A stretch of 64,000 bases of DNA from NCBI GenBank assembly GCA_964036665.1, contig OZ038527.1:24947901-25011900 (forward strand). Direction: 5' to 3'. The position numbers and the translations under genes are program-made. Numbering within the stretch: position 1 is the first letter of the stretch; every line of letters starts with the position of its first letter. Of the stretch, positions 42,432 through 54,550 are shown in pieces. The stretch is from Gordius sp. MW1. Lineage: Eukaryota; Nematomorpha; Gordioida; Gordea; Gordiidae. Under the pieces are notes generated by a model. The model was not told where the DNA came from and made no database searches. It saw only the letters and a program-made list of their open reading frames with translations.

Positions 42432-44369
42432 TGAATTATTATAATATATTTTAACATTTTTATTTTATTACTAATTTTCTTTGACAATGCTAAGCAATTT
42501 TCTATATAGTTTTCTCCTGTTTGACTTTCAGTAAAAATCTTGCTAATTTTTAAATGTGCGGATTAGAAATCAGAAAAGCCCAGCGAACCTGCTGCCCAAA
42601 GCCGAACCCGGGCGGGCAATTTTTAAAAAATAGATTTTTGGGCCGACCTAGCGGCCACCATGGCAGATACGGGCAATTGGACATTTTTAAAATAATTTAT
42701 CATTTTTTTAGCATAGAATTTTGTCACCTTTTTATTTGATTGCATAATATCTATTGATCATAGTTGTAATCCAAAAAACCAGAATCATATTTAAAATTGT
42801 TAAATAATATAGCAAAATTATTGCTCAAAATTTAAAAAAGCATCAATTTGGGCAGGGCAGCTCTTATGATGCGGACATGGTCGGGCGGACATTAAGGTTT
42901 CGTGCTTAATGGCCCGGGTGGGCCATCGTGCCAGGTTCGGGCAGAATAAACGAAACAAATCCAACCTCTGGTGAGAAATATAGCATGACTAAAAGCAGAG
43001 AGTATGATTATAATACATTTGCCTTTATTTAATAAGAGCTGTTAAGTAACTAGTTACATGTGACTAGTTCCTGGAACTAGTTTTTTCGGAAAAGTAACTG
43101 TAATCAGTTACTTTCATTTCAGAGGAACTGTAATTGTAGTTAGTTAAATTCAGTAACTGTTGACGTAAAGTTACAGTTACTTTTTATAAAATTTAAAAAT
43201 CATTAATTGAAAATAATATAATTACACGTCTGGTTTGTGTCCATCGCTTTAAATTTAAATTTCCTTCTCGCATTAAATTAAAATATTTAAATATTGTTTT
43301 GAATGGTTAAACCATCCTATTAAAAAATTAATTACAAGTATTATGATTTTTATAAATTTAAATTAACTAAATATATACTATAAAGAATAAATTTTTAATT
43401 TGCTAAATTTACATCTGAATTTTGATCATTAAGCCATGTGATATTAAAATCTTTAAAAATATATGATAATTTTCCTAAATTGAAAACACTTTTTATTAAA
43501 TTCAACGTACCCCTACCATCCAAACCCCCTGCAGCCTATTTAGTCTTGGTAGACTAATTTTTAGTGAAAAGCCGACAAGCTTATTAGATGACAATATAGA
43601 ATATAACGTTTTATTGAAATAAGATCACCATATTTTACGCTGTGATTTTATTCTAATTTGTGAAAAAATATATATTAATTTTTTTTAATTTTACCCGGGT
43701 AATTTACTGTATTCAGTTACTTTTGAAAAAATGACACTGTAATAGTTATATATTTTTTTGAAAGTAACTGTAACTTAACTAGTTACTGTGGAATAGTAAC
43801 TTTAACAGCTCAAGTTTTTATGAAGAATGACGTTATACGATTTCTGAGTAAGGAAGTAATAATATACAACAACACGTTTGACAAACATTTGCCCTTATTT
43901 TAACCTCAAGCCTAAAAATCTATCATAATTAACTAAATTTATTAGTACAAGGGCAGGAGTTGTTTAAATAATAACTCTATATCAATTAGCGTCTGGATGA
44001 AAATTGAGATTTGTAATAAAGTCAAAAGTTGAAATATTTATATCATTACAATCTGTGCTCGGCCATGCGTTGCTTTGGCATGTATCTGCACCTTGAGGCT
44101 CGGCAAACACCCGCCCAAATATATTTTTTGAACCGCCCTTAGCCCGCAGATTTAGCCATAAAATTGCGCGGCACCAGGGACGCATTAAACAAGAACAGGC
44201 CCACATTGTTTTAAAAATTTTAATTTGTATACTAAAAGCGTTGAATATAAAGTTACTACTGTCTGGCACAAACAAAATTTAAAATGTTCATTTAAAAATA
44301 ATACTGGGGCTTTAATTTGGTCCTTTTTCTTATATGAGACGACATACCTTACTTAAATCATAATATATA
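42432..44369. other. Spacer upstream of the M13 gene holding two repeats
   Basis: 42552-42965 is a GC-rich block with CCCGGGCGGGCAA, GGGCCGACCTAGCGGCC, GGCCCGGGTGGGCC and CCAGGTTCGGGCAG, akin to the GC-rich hAT derivatives. 44041-44175 (CTCGGCCATGCG, CACCCGCCC, TAGCCCGC) is a weaker relative. No gene seen. Confidence 0.5.
43036..43811. mobile_element. Element with GAGCTGTTAA ends and AGTTACTTTT repeats, ~776 bp
   Basis: Left GAGCTGTTAAGTAACTAGTT is mirrored by the complement of ATAGTAACTTTAACAGCTC. Both subterminal zones repeat AGTAACTGTAA and CAGTTACTTT; the core is AT-rich and noncoding. A relative ends at 62072. No clear 8-bp duplication was found; the hAT assignment is inferred from the layout. 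Confidence 0.6.
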
Positions 44370-44802
44370 TATAAAAATGTAACTCCGTTTTCTTTGTCCT
44401 CTAATAACTCCTAAAGTTCTCGACCTATTGCCACCAAATTTGGCAAGATCATTGCCGTAGAATCCTAGATGGTTTATATATACTTTTTATCGTCCTAAGT
44501 AATAAGACAGTTAAGTTTTTTGTTTTATACGTTTTGACACTTAATAAAGACGTCATATGACGTCATACAGGATACTGTAAAATGCAACAATGTAAGACGT
44601 CATATGACGTCATCTGTAAAATGCAACAATGTAAATAATCTTTCATGTATAAAATTGATTTCATCGACAAAATACCTCCTAAAGACATTGAAAGTTTAAT
44701 TTATGCAGAAATTCTCCTTTTATACCTAAATGCGTCGCAAGAGATCAACGATAGGGCGTCGTACACGAACAAATAGAAAGCATCAAGTACGTACTCTGGG
44801 AC

Positions 44803-45360
44803 TTGCTTTTGCACTCGCATTCTTCTGCTTTAATAATAGAGGCTTCTCAACCAACTGAACAAGCTAATCTACATTCAGCGAGTTTGCTTGAGCCACCTAC
44901 GCCTAATCAACAATTAAGCTCATTCAGCCGCGTTGCATTTTCATGCAACTCTTCACCTTCACCTAATCAACAATTACGCTCATTCAGCCGCGTTGCATTT
45001 TCATGCAACACTTCTCATATTGAAAGTTTACGTCGCCATGTTCTAATTAGCGCTATGAACTTTGTATGTCCTTACTGCAATGCTCTTAAATTTGCTGGAG
45101 AAACAAACGGCATGCGTTGCGGGTCCGGGAAAGTTAAACTACCTAAACTTGGAAAACCCCCAGAGCCATTAAAATCTCTGCTTGCTGGTTATACTGCGGA
45201 TCCTAAACATTTTATATCTAACATGAGGAAATACAACTCCTGCTTCCAAATGACGTCGTTTGGCGCAGATATTGTTACAACTCAATTCATGCCAACCTTT
45301 AAAGTAAAAGGCCAAATTTACCACAAAGCGGGGTCCCTCCTTCCAATACGAGATAGGCAA
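44803..45360 (+). pseudogene. Helitron N-terminal zinc-binding domain, cut by hAT insertion
   Basis: Reads MNFVCPYCNALKFAGETNGM, RCGSGKVKLPKLGKPPEPLK, NMRKYNSCFQMTSFGADIVT, and QFMPTFKVKGQIYHKAGSLL, the Helitron-like N domain with a CxxC finger. Upstream, a 51-bp tandem duplication encodes SFSRVAFSCN twice. At 45354-45361 the frame runs into the hAT element; it picks up again after 47163 with ELNARLGISSGVKKS. Confidence 0.85.
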
Positions 45361-45361
45361 C

Positions 45362-47155
45362 TAGTGATGCGAAAAAACCGAGAAAAATCTCGGTCTCGTC
45401 TCGTTCGAGACGAGAATTTGAAAAAATGAGTCGAGGTCGAGACGAGAAATTTTATCTCGAGACGAGACGAGACGAGATTTTATCAGCAAGATCTCGTCTT
45501 TAATTTTTATTTTTAACCTTTTAAACTAATTTCGCTAATTAAGAATTTTTATTTTATGCGATTCACATTTAAGATATGAAATGCAAATTAAAATTGTTTG
45601 AAAACTTTAGATACTAAATTAATAACGACCTAATTATCCGTTTCACACAAATTTCAATTTTTATATTCAGAAGACAACATAGTAATAGTGGCCCTTAGGG
45701 TATATGAACAATAAAGTATGAATTTAATACTTATTTGTATAGCATCATTATATAATATAAATTTAGACCTATAATGAGTTTATGCAGCAAGTTCATCATC
45801 AAATAAAAAAAGGACAGTATCCAAAGATGAATCAAATAAAATGGGGAAGTGTAAATTGTGCTTTAAAGCAGCTAAAATGACTGATAGCAATACTTCAGGT
45901 CTTCAACGACATCTAAAACGTTACCATCATAAGGATTACTATAACCTTTACCCTAATCAAGTTAATATGGTATTAAACTGAACAAAAACTTTTTTTCAGC
46001 CAACCTAGATGCTCCAGAAAACCTAAGCATTTAACAGTTATTACATATCAAACATATTCTTTAAAAATGACTAAATAATTGTATATATTATTTAATTAGT
46101 TTATTAACTAAATAATTAGGCCAATTTAGCAATGGCTATAGATTTTCTGAGCACCCCGGCGACCTTGGTGCCTGCCGAAAGATTGTTTTGGACGGCGTCT
46201 CTGACTATTCGAAAACATCGTAATAGATTAACTCATAAATCTGCCAGGAGCTTTCTATGCCTAAACTCATGGCACACCTCAACGTTCAACCCATCACACT
46301 CATAACAATTTACGTCAAAATGTAGGCTTGGCAGATGCATTCAAATTGCCTGGATTTTATGCAAAATGCTGCAATTCATCCATAATTTAAAATATAAGAA
46401 CTTAAGCTTTTTTAGTACTTAATTATTTTATGCGAAAATTAATAATAAATGAATTAGGTAAATACTTTTTTATATATAATGGGATGTCACACTATAATAT
46501 AATTGTTTAAATTTTAGATTTAACAACTTTAATTAAATTATATATGTTTAATTAACGTAAGATCTTAAAATATTTATCTAATTCTAAAAATAATGCTTAT
46601 TTTGCAATGTTCAGTAATTATTTGTTATAAATAATGATAATACTAAAAGTTTACTCTAGCATTTTGTCATTATTTAACTTTATTATATAGGATTTCAATA
46701 AATTTATTAAGTTAAATATGATGATATTATTAAACTTTATCATTTTATTTAGCCTTAACCAGGAAATAAAAGTTATTAATTAGCAACTTTGTACCTTCGA
46801 GTCAAGTAGTATATAACACCTCTATTAATGCTTCCTGCCTTAAGTTACTCATCTACCTTGTCTTTTGGGGTTTGAGATAAAAAATTGGTTCCTTTATGAC
46901 CAATTTATATCTTATACAATAATTTATTAAAGCCAGAAAAAAAATATATGTGGAAGAATTATTTTTAAAAGTCGAGACGAGAATTCTCGCCGAGACGAGA
47001 TCGAGATTTTTCTAGGTTGAGACAAGGCGAGATCGAGATTTTTCTGGGTCGAGACGAGATCGAGATTTTTCTAGGTCGAGACGAGATCGAGATTTTAATA
47101 ATCGCATCCGAGAAGAGACGAGATTTTGCTATCGACCGAGACGAGATCGAAACAC
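45362..47155 (+). mobile_element. hAT element nested in the Helitron, internally deleted
   Basis: Flanked by TAGGCAAC on both sides (45354-45361, 47156-47163). Ends TAGTGATGCGAAA and complement of TCGAAACAC. Subterminal zones are dense in GAGACGAGA repeats. Coding remnants: a BED-type finger, KCKLCFKAAKMTDSNTSGLQ then RHLKRYHH (45852-45935), and a hAT C-terminal dimerisation block, AIDFLSTPATLVPAERLFWT then IRKHRNRLTHKSA (46135-46260). The catalytic DDE core is absent. A diverged fragment of the same end is at 61735-61855. Confidence 0.88.
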
Positions 47156-47169
47156 TAGGCAACAGAACT

Positions 47170-48788
47170 TCTTACAAATGTACTTTATCGGGATAATGAG
47201 ATTGAATTAAATGCACGCCTTGGAATTTCTAGTGGTGTAAAAAAGTCTATCGTTTTACAACCTCAGGCGCTTATTCACGCTAAAAAAATTTAGTGCGTTT
47301 GTTTAAAACCTCACTCGACATGATGCCATCAGATACACTTGTTATTGATGCTGACAAAACTCCCGCGGAACAACATGTGAGAAGATTTAACTCTTACTAT
47401 AAACGAAGTCGCAATTGTTATTGTTGGGCATCAAAGAGATATTGTACTGCATAGGAGAAACCTTACTTTGACCCACGTTGCGGACAGTCATCGATGCTAT
47501 GACCCCCTTCAATATCCAGTTATATTCTGAAATGGTGCTGACGGATATCACTTTAGCGTTAAGATGTTTAATGCAGTAACTGGTGAATCGACAAACTTAA
47601 AATGCAGCGCTATGAACTATTATTCATACAAAGTAATGGTTCGAGAGCACGAAGAAAATCATATTTTAAAATGCCGCCAATTGTTTCATCAATACATCGT
47701 AGGTATGTATGCCAAAATTGAATCGGAACGTCTGCTCTACATCCGTTTGAATCAAACCAAACTTCGCTCAGAAGAATATGTTTATTTGCGAGTTACATTT
47801 TTTAACGACACTACTACAAATATTGTTGGGAGACTAACCATTTTGCCCTTATCATACACCGGAAGTCCACGTCATATGCATGAATAGGCCCAAGATTTAT
47901 TGCGTATGTTCGTAACTACGGTCGTCCGGACTTATTCATCACATTTAAATGCAATCCTGCAGGGCCCAAAATACAGGAACGCTTATTTCATGGTCAATCA
48001 CCAGTCGATAGGCATGACATCACAGCACGTGTTTTCCGATAGAAACTTAGATCAATGATAAATCTCATTACTAAGCACGAGGTATTCGGCCCTGTGCGCT
48101 GCTAGATGTACTCTGTGGAATGGCAAAAGAGAGGTTTACCGCATGCCCATATACTCATATGACTATATACTAAGATCACACCCAACGAAATCGACTCAAT
48201 AATATGTGTGAAATACTTGATCTTGAACTTGATAAGGACTTTTACAAAATACACGGCTTTTGCGGAACGTTCAATTTAAAATCGCCATGCATGATAGACG
48301 GTAAATGCTCAAAGTAATAGCCTCGAGTCTTGGTATGCAACACAATTACAGGATGTGATCGATATCCTTTGTACAAAAGAAGATCAATAGAGGATGGTGG
48401 ACACGTGTCAACCATTCAACTGCGGAACGCAATCGTCGAGGTAGATAATTGCTGGGTTGTTCCATATTCTCCTCTGCTACTAAAATTATACAGATCACAC
48501 ATTAACGTTGAATATTGTAACTCTGTTAAATCTATTAAATACATTTGTAAGTATGTTAACAAAGGTAGTGATATGGCAGTTTTTACCGTTCAACCAGATA
48601 GTACTGCGAATATAGCGAGCCTTCACACTGATGAAATCGCACAGTATCAGGCTGGAAGATACATAAGCAGCAACGAAGCCATATGGCATATTTTATCCTT
48701 TCCTATTCATAAACATAGTCCTGCTGTGGTTCACTTAGCAGTACATCTAATTGGCAACGCGTTTATTTTACAAATGCAAAACAAATAG
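47170..48788 (+). pseudogene. Helitron Rep (HUH endonuclease) domain, broken
   Basis: Pieces in several frames: NCYCWASKRYCTA, RHYHFSVKMFNAVTGESTNL-like frame from 47545, HEENHILKCRQLFHQYIVGM, LFITFKCNPAG, then WQKRGLPHAHILI (48121-48160; the HAH pair of the HUH motif). The frame 48330-48788 reads RYPLYKRRSIEDGGHVSTIQ, EVDNCWVVPYSPLLLKLY, INVEYCNSVKSIKYICKYVN (the two Tyr of the catalytic Y motif), YISSNEAIWHILSFPIH. Metal and Tyr residues survive although the gene does not. Confidence 0.85.
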
Positions 48789-48799
48789 CATTAATCCCC

Positions 48800-50880
48800 C
48801 AGTTACAACGTTAACAGCTTTCTTCAAGCTGTGTCACCTTGAAGATTTTGCGCATACATTGCTATATTCCGAATGCCTATGTATTACACGTAGAATTCGC
48901 GCACCAGATCCTTTAAACGTCGTAAACGCGGAAACCAGTCCCCGGACGGCCTGACAGATACCAAGCTAATGTGATAGGCCGTCTATTCACTCACTTCAAT
49001 CAAGATGAATGTTTATTTCTTCGCATAGTTAACGTTCACGGTCCATCGTGTTTCCAGCAGTTAAAAGTGGTCAACGGCGTTGCACATACCACTTTCTGCA
49101 GTGCATGCCAAGCTATGCATTTATTAGAGCACGATAATCATTGGGATGAATGCATTAGGGACGCGTGCCATACTTCACATCCTAAACAAATTTGTGCATT
49201 GCTTGCTATTATATTAACCTCCTGCTCTCCGTCATGTCCTACCCAGTTATGGAATAAATATAAAGCTTATATGGCAGAGGATATCATTCATCGGAATAGT
49301 CATGCACATTGTAATATTCCGTTGGATCAAACGCTACAACTTTATAACGAAACTTTTATCATTCTTGAAGATTTATGCTTACAAATAGGAAACAAGGCTT
49401 TGAATCAATTGGGTATGCCTGTACCAACTAGATCTGCTTCTGATACATTTGATGTAGACCTACATCGTGAACGAAATTCTAACCAAAGTGATCTTATGTC
49501 TTATGTGCGATTTAACGTTTCAAAGCTAACGACGCAACAAAAGTTTACGATAAGATTTTGCTTGCTGTTAATAAAAATGATGGAGAAGTCTTCTTCTTAA
49601 ATGCTACTGGAGGTACTGGTAAAACTTTCCTATTGACATCGCTCCTGGCAACATTCGTTCTCAAAATAATGTAGCCGTGGCTCTAGAGTCTTCCGGAATA
49701 GCTGCTACATTGTTACCCGGCGGAAAGCTCATTCCGCATTAAAATTGCCTTTAAACGTTCATTACAGTGAAACTCCAATGTGCAACATTTTCAGAACATC
49801 TGGAATGGGTAAAGTATTACAGAAGTGCAAACTTATCGTGTGGGATGAATGCACAATGGCTCATAAAAAATCGCTCGAAGCTCTTAATCGATCTTTGCAA
49901 GATTAACGAGGAAACTGCAAACCTTTGGTAACACATTAGTATTGCTCGCAGGTTTCAGGCAAACTTTACCGGTGCTCCCTCGATCCACCCCTGCGGACGA
50001 AATCAATGCTTGCCTCAAATATTTAATTTTGTGGCCTTATGTCAAAAGTTACATCTAACTAATTTTAGGGGATTATTACAAAATGATCCTGCAGGTAAGA
50101 TATTCTCCCATCAATTGCTAGAAATAGGGAACGGAACGATGCCCGTTGATGTATGTTCAGGACGATTTTTTTTCCTATCAACTTCTGCAATTTTGTTCCG
50201 TCACAAAGTGCTATGATTGAAAAAGTGTTTCCAAATATTAACGCTCAATATCATGATCGACTTAGGCTTCGCCAAAGGGCTATTCTCGCCCCCAAGAATA
50301 AAGACGTGCACGAGCTTCATTTTGTCAAACATTCAAGGCGATTTAATTACGTCGGTTGACAGTGTTGTTGTTGCTGATGACGCTGTTAACTATCCAATCT
50401 AATTTTTAAATTCACTTGATCTTCCAGAAATACCACCTCACATTTTGCATTTGAAAATTGGCGTCCCGATTATCATAATGCGCAATATCAATCAACCCAA
50501 ACTTTGCAATGGCACACGTCTCGCTGTGAAACGCTTAATGTGCAACGTTGTTGAAGCCACGATTTTGACTGGACCATTCACTGGAGAAGATGTCCTTATA
50601 CTACGGATCCCTTTGATTCCGACACATTTACCTTTTGAATTTAAAAGATTGCAATTTCCCTTTAAACTTGCTTTGCTATAACCATAAACAAGTCGCTAGG
50701 ACAATATTTAAATATTTGTGGTATAGATTAAGAAACAGATTGCTTTTCACATGGCCAACTATATGTTGCGTGTTCTCGCGTTGGTAACCCACAATATCTG
50801 TTTATCTACAGAAATAATAAAATGCCAAAATGTCTACCCTCAAGCATTATAACAAAGTGTTAATCAGGTTTGACTCTAGC
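48800..50880 (+). pseudogene. Helitron Pif1-type helicase domain, broken
   Basis: Covers FFKLCHLEDFAHTLLYSECL, ECLFLRIVNVHGPSCFQQLK, CLQIGNKALNQLGMPVP, a Walker A block NATGGTGKTFLLTSL (49598-49642), a WDECTMAHKKSLEALNR Walker B region (49848-49900), the LPQIFNFVALCQKLHLTNF-type block at 50010, then IMRNINQPKLCNGTRLAVKR (50470-50540) and FKRLQFPFKLAL. At least five frames are used, so it is dead. Confidence 0.85.
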
Positions 50881-51289
50881 GGCTTAGTCAACGCAAACAT
50901 TTAAGCAGGTATATTGCGTTAAATTTATTTATAGTGATATATGCCATATATATTTTAGCATCTGTCACTCAATCCTACGACCGTCTTCGTCACGTTTAAC
51001 AATTATTACAATATGATTTAAAAAAATAGAATGCTATATTATGTAAATATATATTATATAGTTATATAATAGGAAAAGGTATTTTTAAACGATTGAATAG
51101 ATTTACAACCGTATTAATATTTATTTGGTATTTTTTATTTTTATAGGTCAAAAAGTGCGATGTTAAACACTCTTACAGTTTAATTTGTACTAATTATTTA
51201 GCTAATAAGGGACTAAGCCAAAGCAACGCTTGGCCGGGCACAGCTAGTATAAATTTAACTTTATTTTAATTTTAAATACTAGACCAAAT

Positions 51290-51480
51290 TCTTTTCTTTT
51301 TAAATTCTTTTCCTATACGTCAGGTTTTTGAAATATTTGCTGTCAGTGTTGCTTAAAACACCGATTTTAGGATTTGGCGTTTTCAGACCTAACTCGCAAA
51401 TTAATCGATATTTAACGAATTTGATTTAATGAGAAAGGGGAGAGGAAATTATTAGATCCTTGTTACTTTAATAAACATCC
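51290..51480 (+). repeat. Dispersed 250-bp repeat, copy 2
   Basis: Blocks CCTATACGTCAGGTTTTTGA, ATATTTGCTGTCAGTGTTGC, GATTTTAGGATTTGGCGTTT, AGACCTAACTCGCAAATTAA and AGAAAGGGGAGAGG match the copies at 15900 and 61200. Placed right after the Helitron terminus. Confidence 0.65.
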
Positions 51481-51554
51481 AGTATAATTAAAAATTAAAA
51501 CATTATATAAACAAACCTTTACTTATCCTTTATAGAACACAAATAAAAATCTAA

Positions 51555-51714
51555 TTGATTTTGCAACATGCTTATAGCGGGCCTCACGTAAATCTAGGCT
51601 CGCTTCGAGCCCGTCATTACGGCCATTTAGGCCCGGCTTTTGCTTTTTTTTAAAGCAAAAGCCCATCCAAGCTCGCGGGCCGGGCCATGTTATGCAGGTC
51701 TCTAGTAGTCGTAG
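51555..51714. repeat. GC-rich hAT derivative fragment
   Basis: AGCGGGCCTCACGTAAATCT, GCTCGCTTCGAGCCCG, AGGCCCGGCTTTTGC, GCGGGCCGGGCCATG and the end TGCAGGTCTCTA. The end matches the TAGAGA(C/T)CTGCA terminus of the 9198-9932 family; the other end is not defined. Confidence 0.6.
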
Positions 51715-54549
51715 TAGATAAGCAACAACATGCACTTAGTTCCTAGGGTTAGAGGTAAGGGGGGCGAACTTAAGCCTGGGGCAATTTGACAATGTAAAAA
51801 GATGAGATAAGTTATTTAATTTTGAATATATTTCATAATATTAATAGAGCTAGGGTAAAAAATATTATCTTATTCAAGAAAATTACAAGCTAACCTAAAA
51901 CCAATATTAGGAAACCAATTATGGATAGCAATACGAATTGAATAATTTATATTAAATATGACCAAAGTATATATACATATCGTGAAAATTTAATTAATAT
52001 ATAAAATCTATTTTATCTAAGGGCAAATGATATATTAACATAATTTTGCAAATTAAGATCAATCATTAATATTATTAAATAAATTTTGTATTATTGTACA
52101 AGTGTATATAATAACATATTTAAAACTTTTATATCATTACCTTTAAATGTATATAAGACCGTAAGAAGCAATATAATATTCATATTCGTAAACATTTTGA
52201 GAAATAAAATATTTGTAGTCCCAATGTTATTGGGCCTTAAAACTAAACTAAAATATGTGTAAACATGTATTTTCATTTTGTTTATTTACATTAATTGCTT
52301 TGATATGGTGCTTTACGTCTTTTGTTGCACCCAAAATAAAATATATACAATAACAACAAATTAGTAGAAACGGCAATAGGAATAAAGTTTTGTTATAATT
52401 GAAGAAAATAATGTTAATTCGAAGCTTACGACTATGCATATAATTTTCACTGGCCGTTTGATTATATAATCTGAAAAAATGACTATTGATTCAAGTAGTT
52501 GTGCACATGCGCGTAGCCAAGAAGGAAGGGGGGGGGGGGGGGGGGAGCGGGAACCCCCCCCCCCCCCCCCCCCCGGGAAAAATTTTAAAATAAATTTTTG
52601 ATTTATGAATTGTTTAATGAATTAAGCGTATTCAAAGTTGCATAAAAGATTTAGACACTTACAAATATTTTAAAAGTTTGAAATAAATTTTAAAAAACTA
52701 ATTCATCATTAATTTTCTTTTTCCGAATTCTCTTGTTCATTTAAAAAAACTTAATTGAGCATCATCCCCACAAAATTACCTGGCCCTCCCACACTTCGTA
52801 AGTAGCAACTTTAAATTATAGGGGTAGCTCTCATCCCGCAATGTGAATAAATTTCCCTTTTGTATCTTGATAAATTTTGCAGCTATACATCCTTACAATT
52901 AAAACAATTGCATGAAAATGATTTTGACATCCAATCATTAATTCGGCTGCCAGATAGTGCAACTCATAAAAAATTTCTAAAAAATAAAGGGTTGGCGAAT
53001 ATTCTAATATTTTTGATTTATTTGATAATCTAAACCTCGATTTGACAAGAGGCAAAAATTCGATTAAATCCATTGAGGTTTAGTTAAATTAAGAACTTTA
53101 TCTCCTAGATCAAAACCTTCGCATTACGAGTTAAAGAACGCTTTGTGATAAAAAAAACAAGTTGTAACTAACTTGAAATATTGCTTGTCCGCTAAATGGC
53201 AGTTTTTGTTAAAAACATGGTTCCAGCTATCTTATATGAATAAAAATTGTGTACAAACCTTCTAGTGATAGGGCATTGATCCGGTCAAATTTGGTGGCAA
53301 TCAGTTGGGACTTTTCGAAGATCTTAGCGGCCAAAGAAATCGAGTTATATTTTTATATATATAGATAACAATTTGCAACCTATTCAATTAAGTTCTGATT
53401 AATGCTGGCTATTCAGATAATAGTCTACAGATTTGAGGCACTCAACATATTTTTATATTTCCAAAAATTAAAAAACCAGGTGACCCTATTTTTTCACATA
53501 ATAACATAAACCTAATTATAATTAAGATTTTTTTTAGATTTTAGGCTTAGCCCCACACAACCCGGCTATTATTATGGAATCTCGTCCCGATGTTTACTTT
53601 GACTTGATTTAAACATAACTCAACCAGAGTATAACCACTGTTGAAATAGTATAAAAGCATGATCTTTGGTATTAGATAAATTCAAATAGGAATGACTAGA
53701 TGCGTATCCAAGCAAGGTTTTCAGTAGGATACTGGATTATTGCGAGTTATCCTGCAACCTAGTTTTAAGACTTGTGATTAAACAGACCAAAACATATATC
53801 TTTAATTGTAACCTGCCAGTTGATGAAGGTAGACATATAAAATATTCAAGAATCGGCCCTTTGAAATGACCCAAATTTTTAGACTTAAACCTCTCAAATT
53901 TTTGTTTGTGTCGAATACGTCCTGAGAATTCCTCATTTGTTCCACAAGAAAAAATCTTCTAAATATAAATTTAATTGTCTTGACTTATTCCCCCCTAAAT
54001 CTTAATATTGATCCCATGACGCTTAACATATTAATCCCCCTGGTTTTTTCCTGTTATGGCTCTTTAGAAAATAGGCGATGACTTTTGAAACTAATTTAAC
54101 AATCTTTTACTGTGAATGTTTTTCGCCATATTTGCTTGAACAAGCAATATAGCAAACTTAATTTCAAATCTTTTATAAATTCCAGGTGTCTTTGACGACA
54201 AAATCATGCTTCTTATAAGAGCTATTGTATCTAAACTGAGAGTTATATTCTGATTATTAATAATCGTGGAAAATCGTTTGGACTACCCCTGACCCAGTTT
54301 TTTCAACGCTACGGGTGATTTATGCAGGACTTTGACGAGCGTCCTATACATTTATAGCTAACATATTTAATAATTATTATAACATATTTTTCATATTAAA
54401 TTAAGTCATTCACATTCTGAGTCAGTTCAACAAACCCTTATGGGGCATTCGTGATGTGCGCGTATCGATGCTTAAATTTTTAGGGTTGCAAAGATTTTTA
54501 AAATTAATTATAAATGTTTGGTGTTAAACACTATCTACGATTATCACAA
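51715..54549. other. AT-rich spacer with minor repeats
   Basis: 52504-52577 has ACATGCGCGTAGCCA followed by a G19 run, GAGCGGGAA and a C22 run, a CATGGGCGTAGCCA-type end able to fold on itself. No gene recognised on either strand. Confidence 0.5.
53275..53375 (-). mobile_element. Orphan Helitron 5' end
   Basis: In reverse complement, TATATAAAAATATAACTCG, ATTTCTTTGGCC and ATTGCCACCAAATTTGACCG match the first 110 bases of the Helitron starting near 44370. Nothing else of the element remains. Confidence 0.6.
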
Positions 54550-54550
54550 G

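Larger units (their letters stand above)
44370..51247 (+). mobile_element. Decayed autonomous Helitron carrying a nested hAT
   Basis: The 3' end (51212-51247) has the same hairpin and CGGGCACAGCTAG terminus as the Helitron at 35410-37253. The 5' boundary near 44370 (TATAAAAATGTAACTCCG) is approximate. The internal order is standard for Rep-helicase Helitrons: N-terminal zinc-finger domain, HUH Rep, Pif1-type helicase. A hAT element splits the first coding block. Removing it leaves about 5.1 kb. Stops and frameshifts prevent expression of a full protein. Confidence 0.85.

Noticed and set aside
48495..48689. Minus-strand ORF opposite the Rep domain
   Set aside because: Antisense shadow of the Helitron Rep frame 48330-48788.
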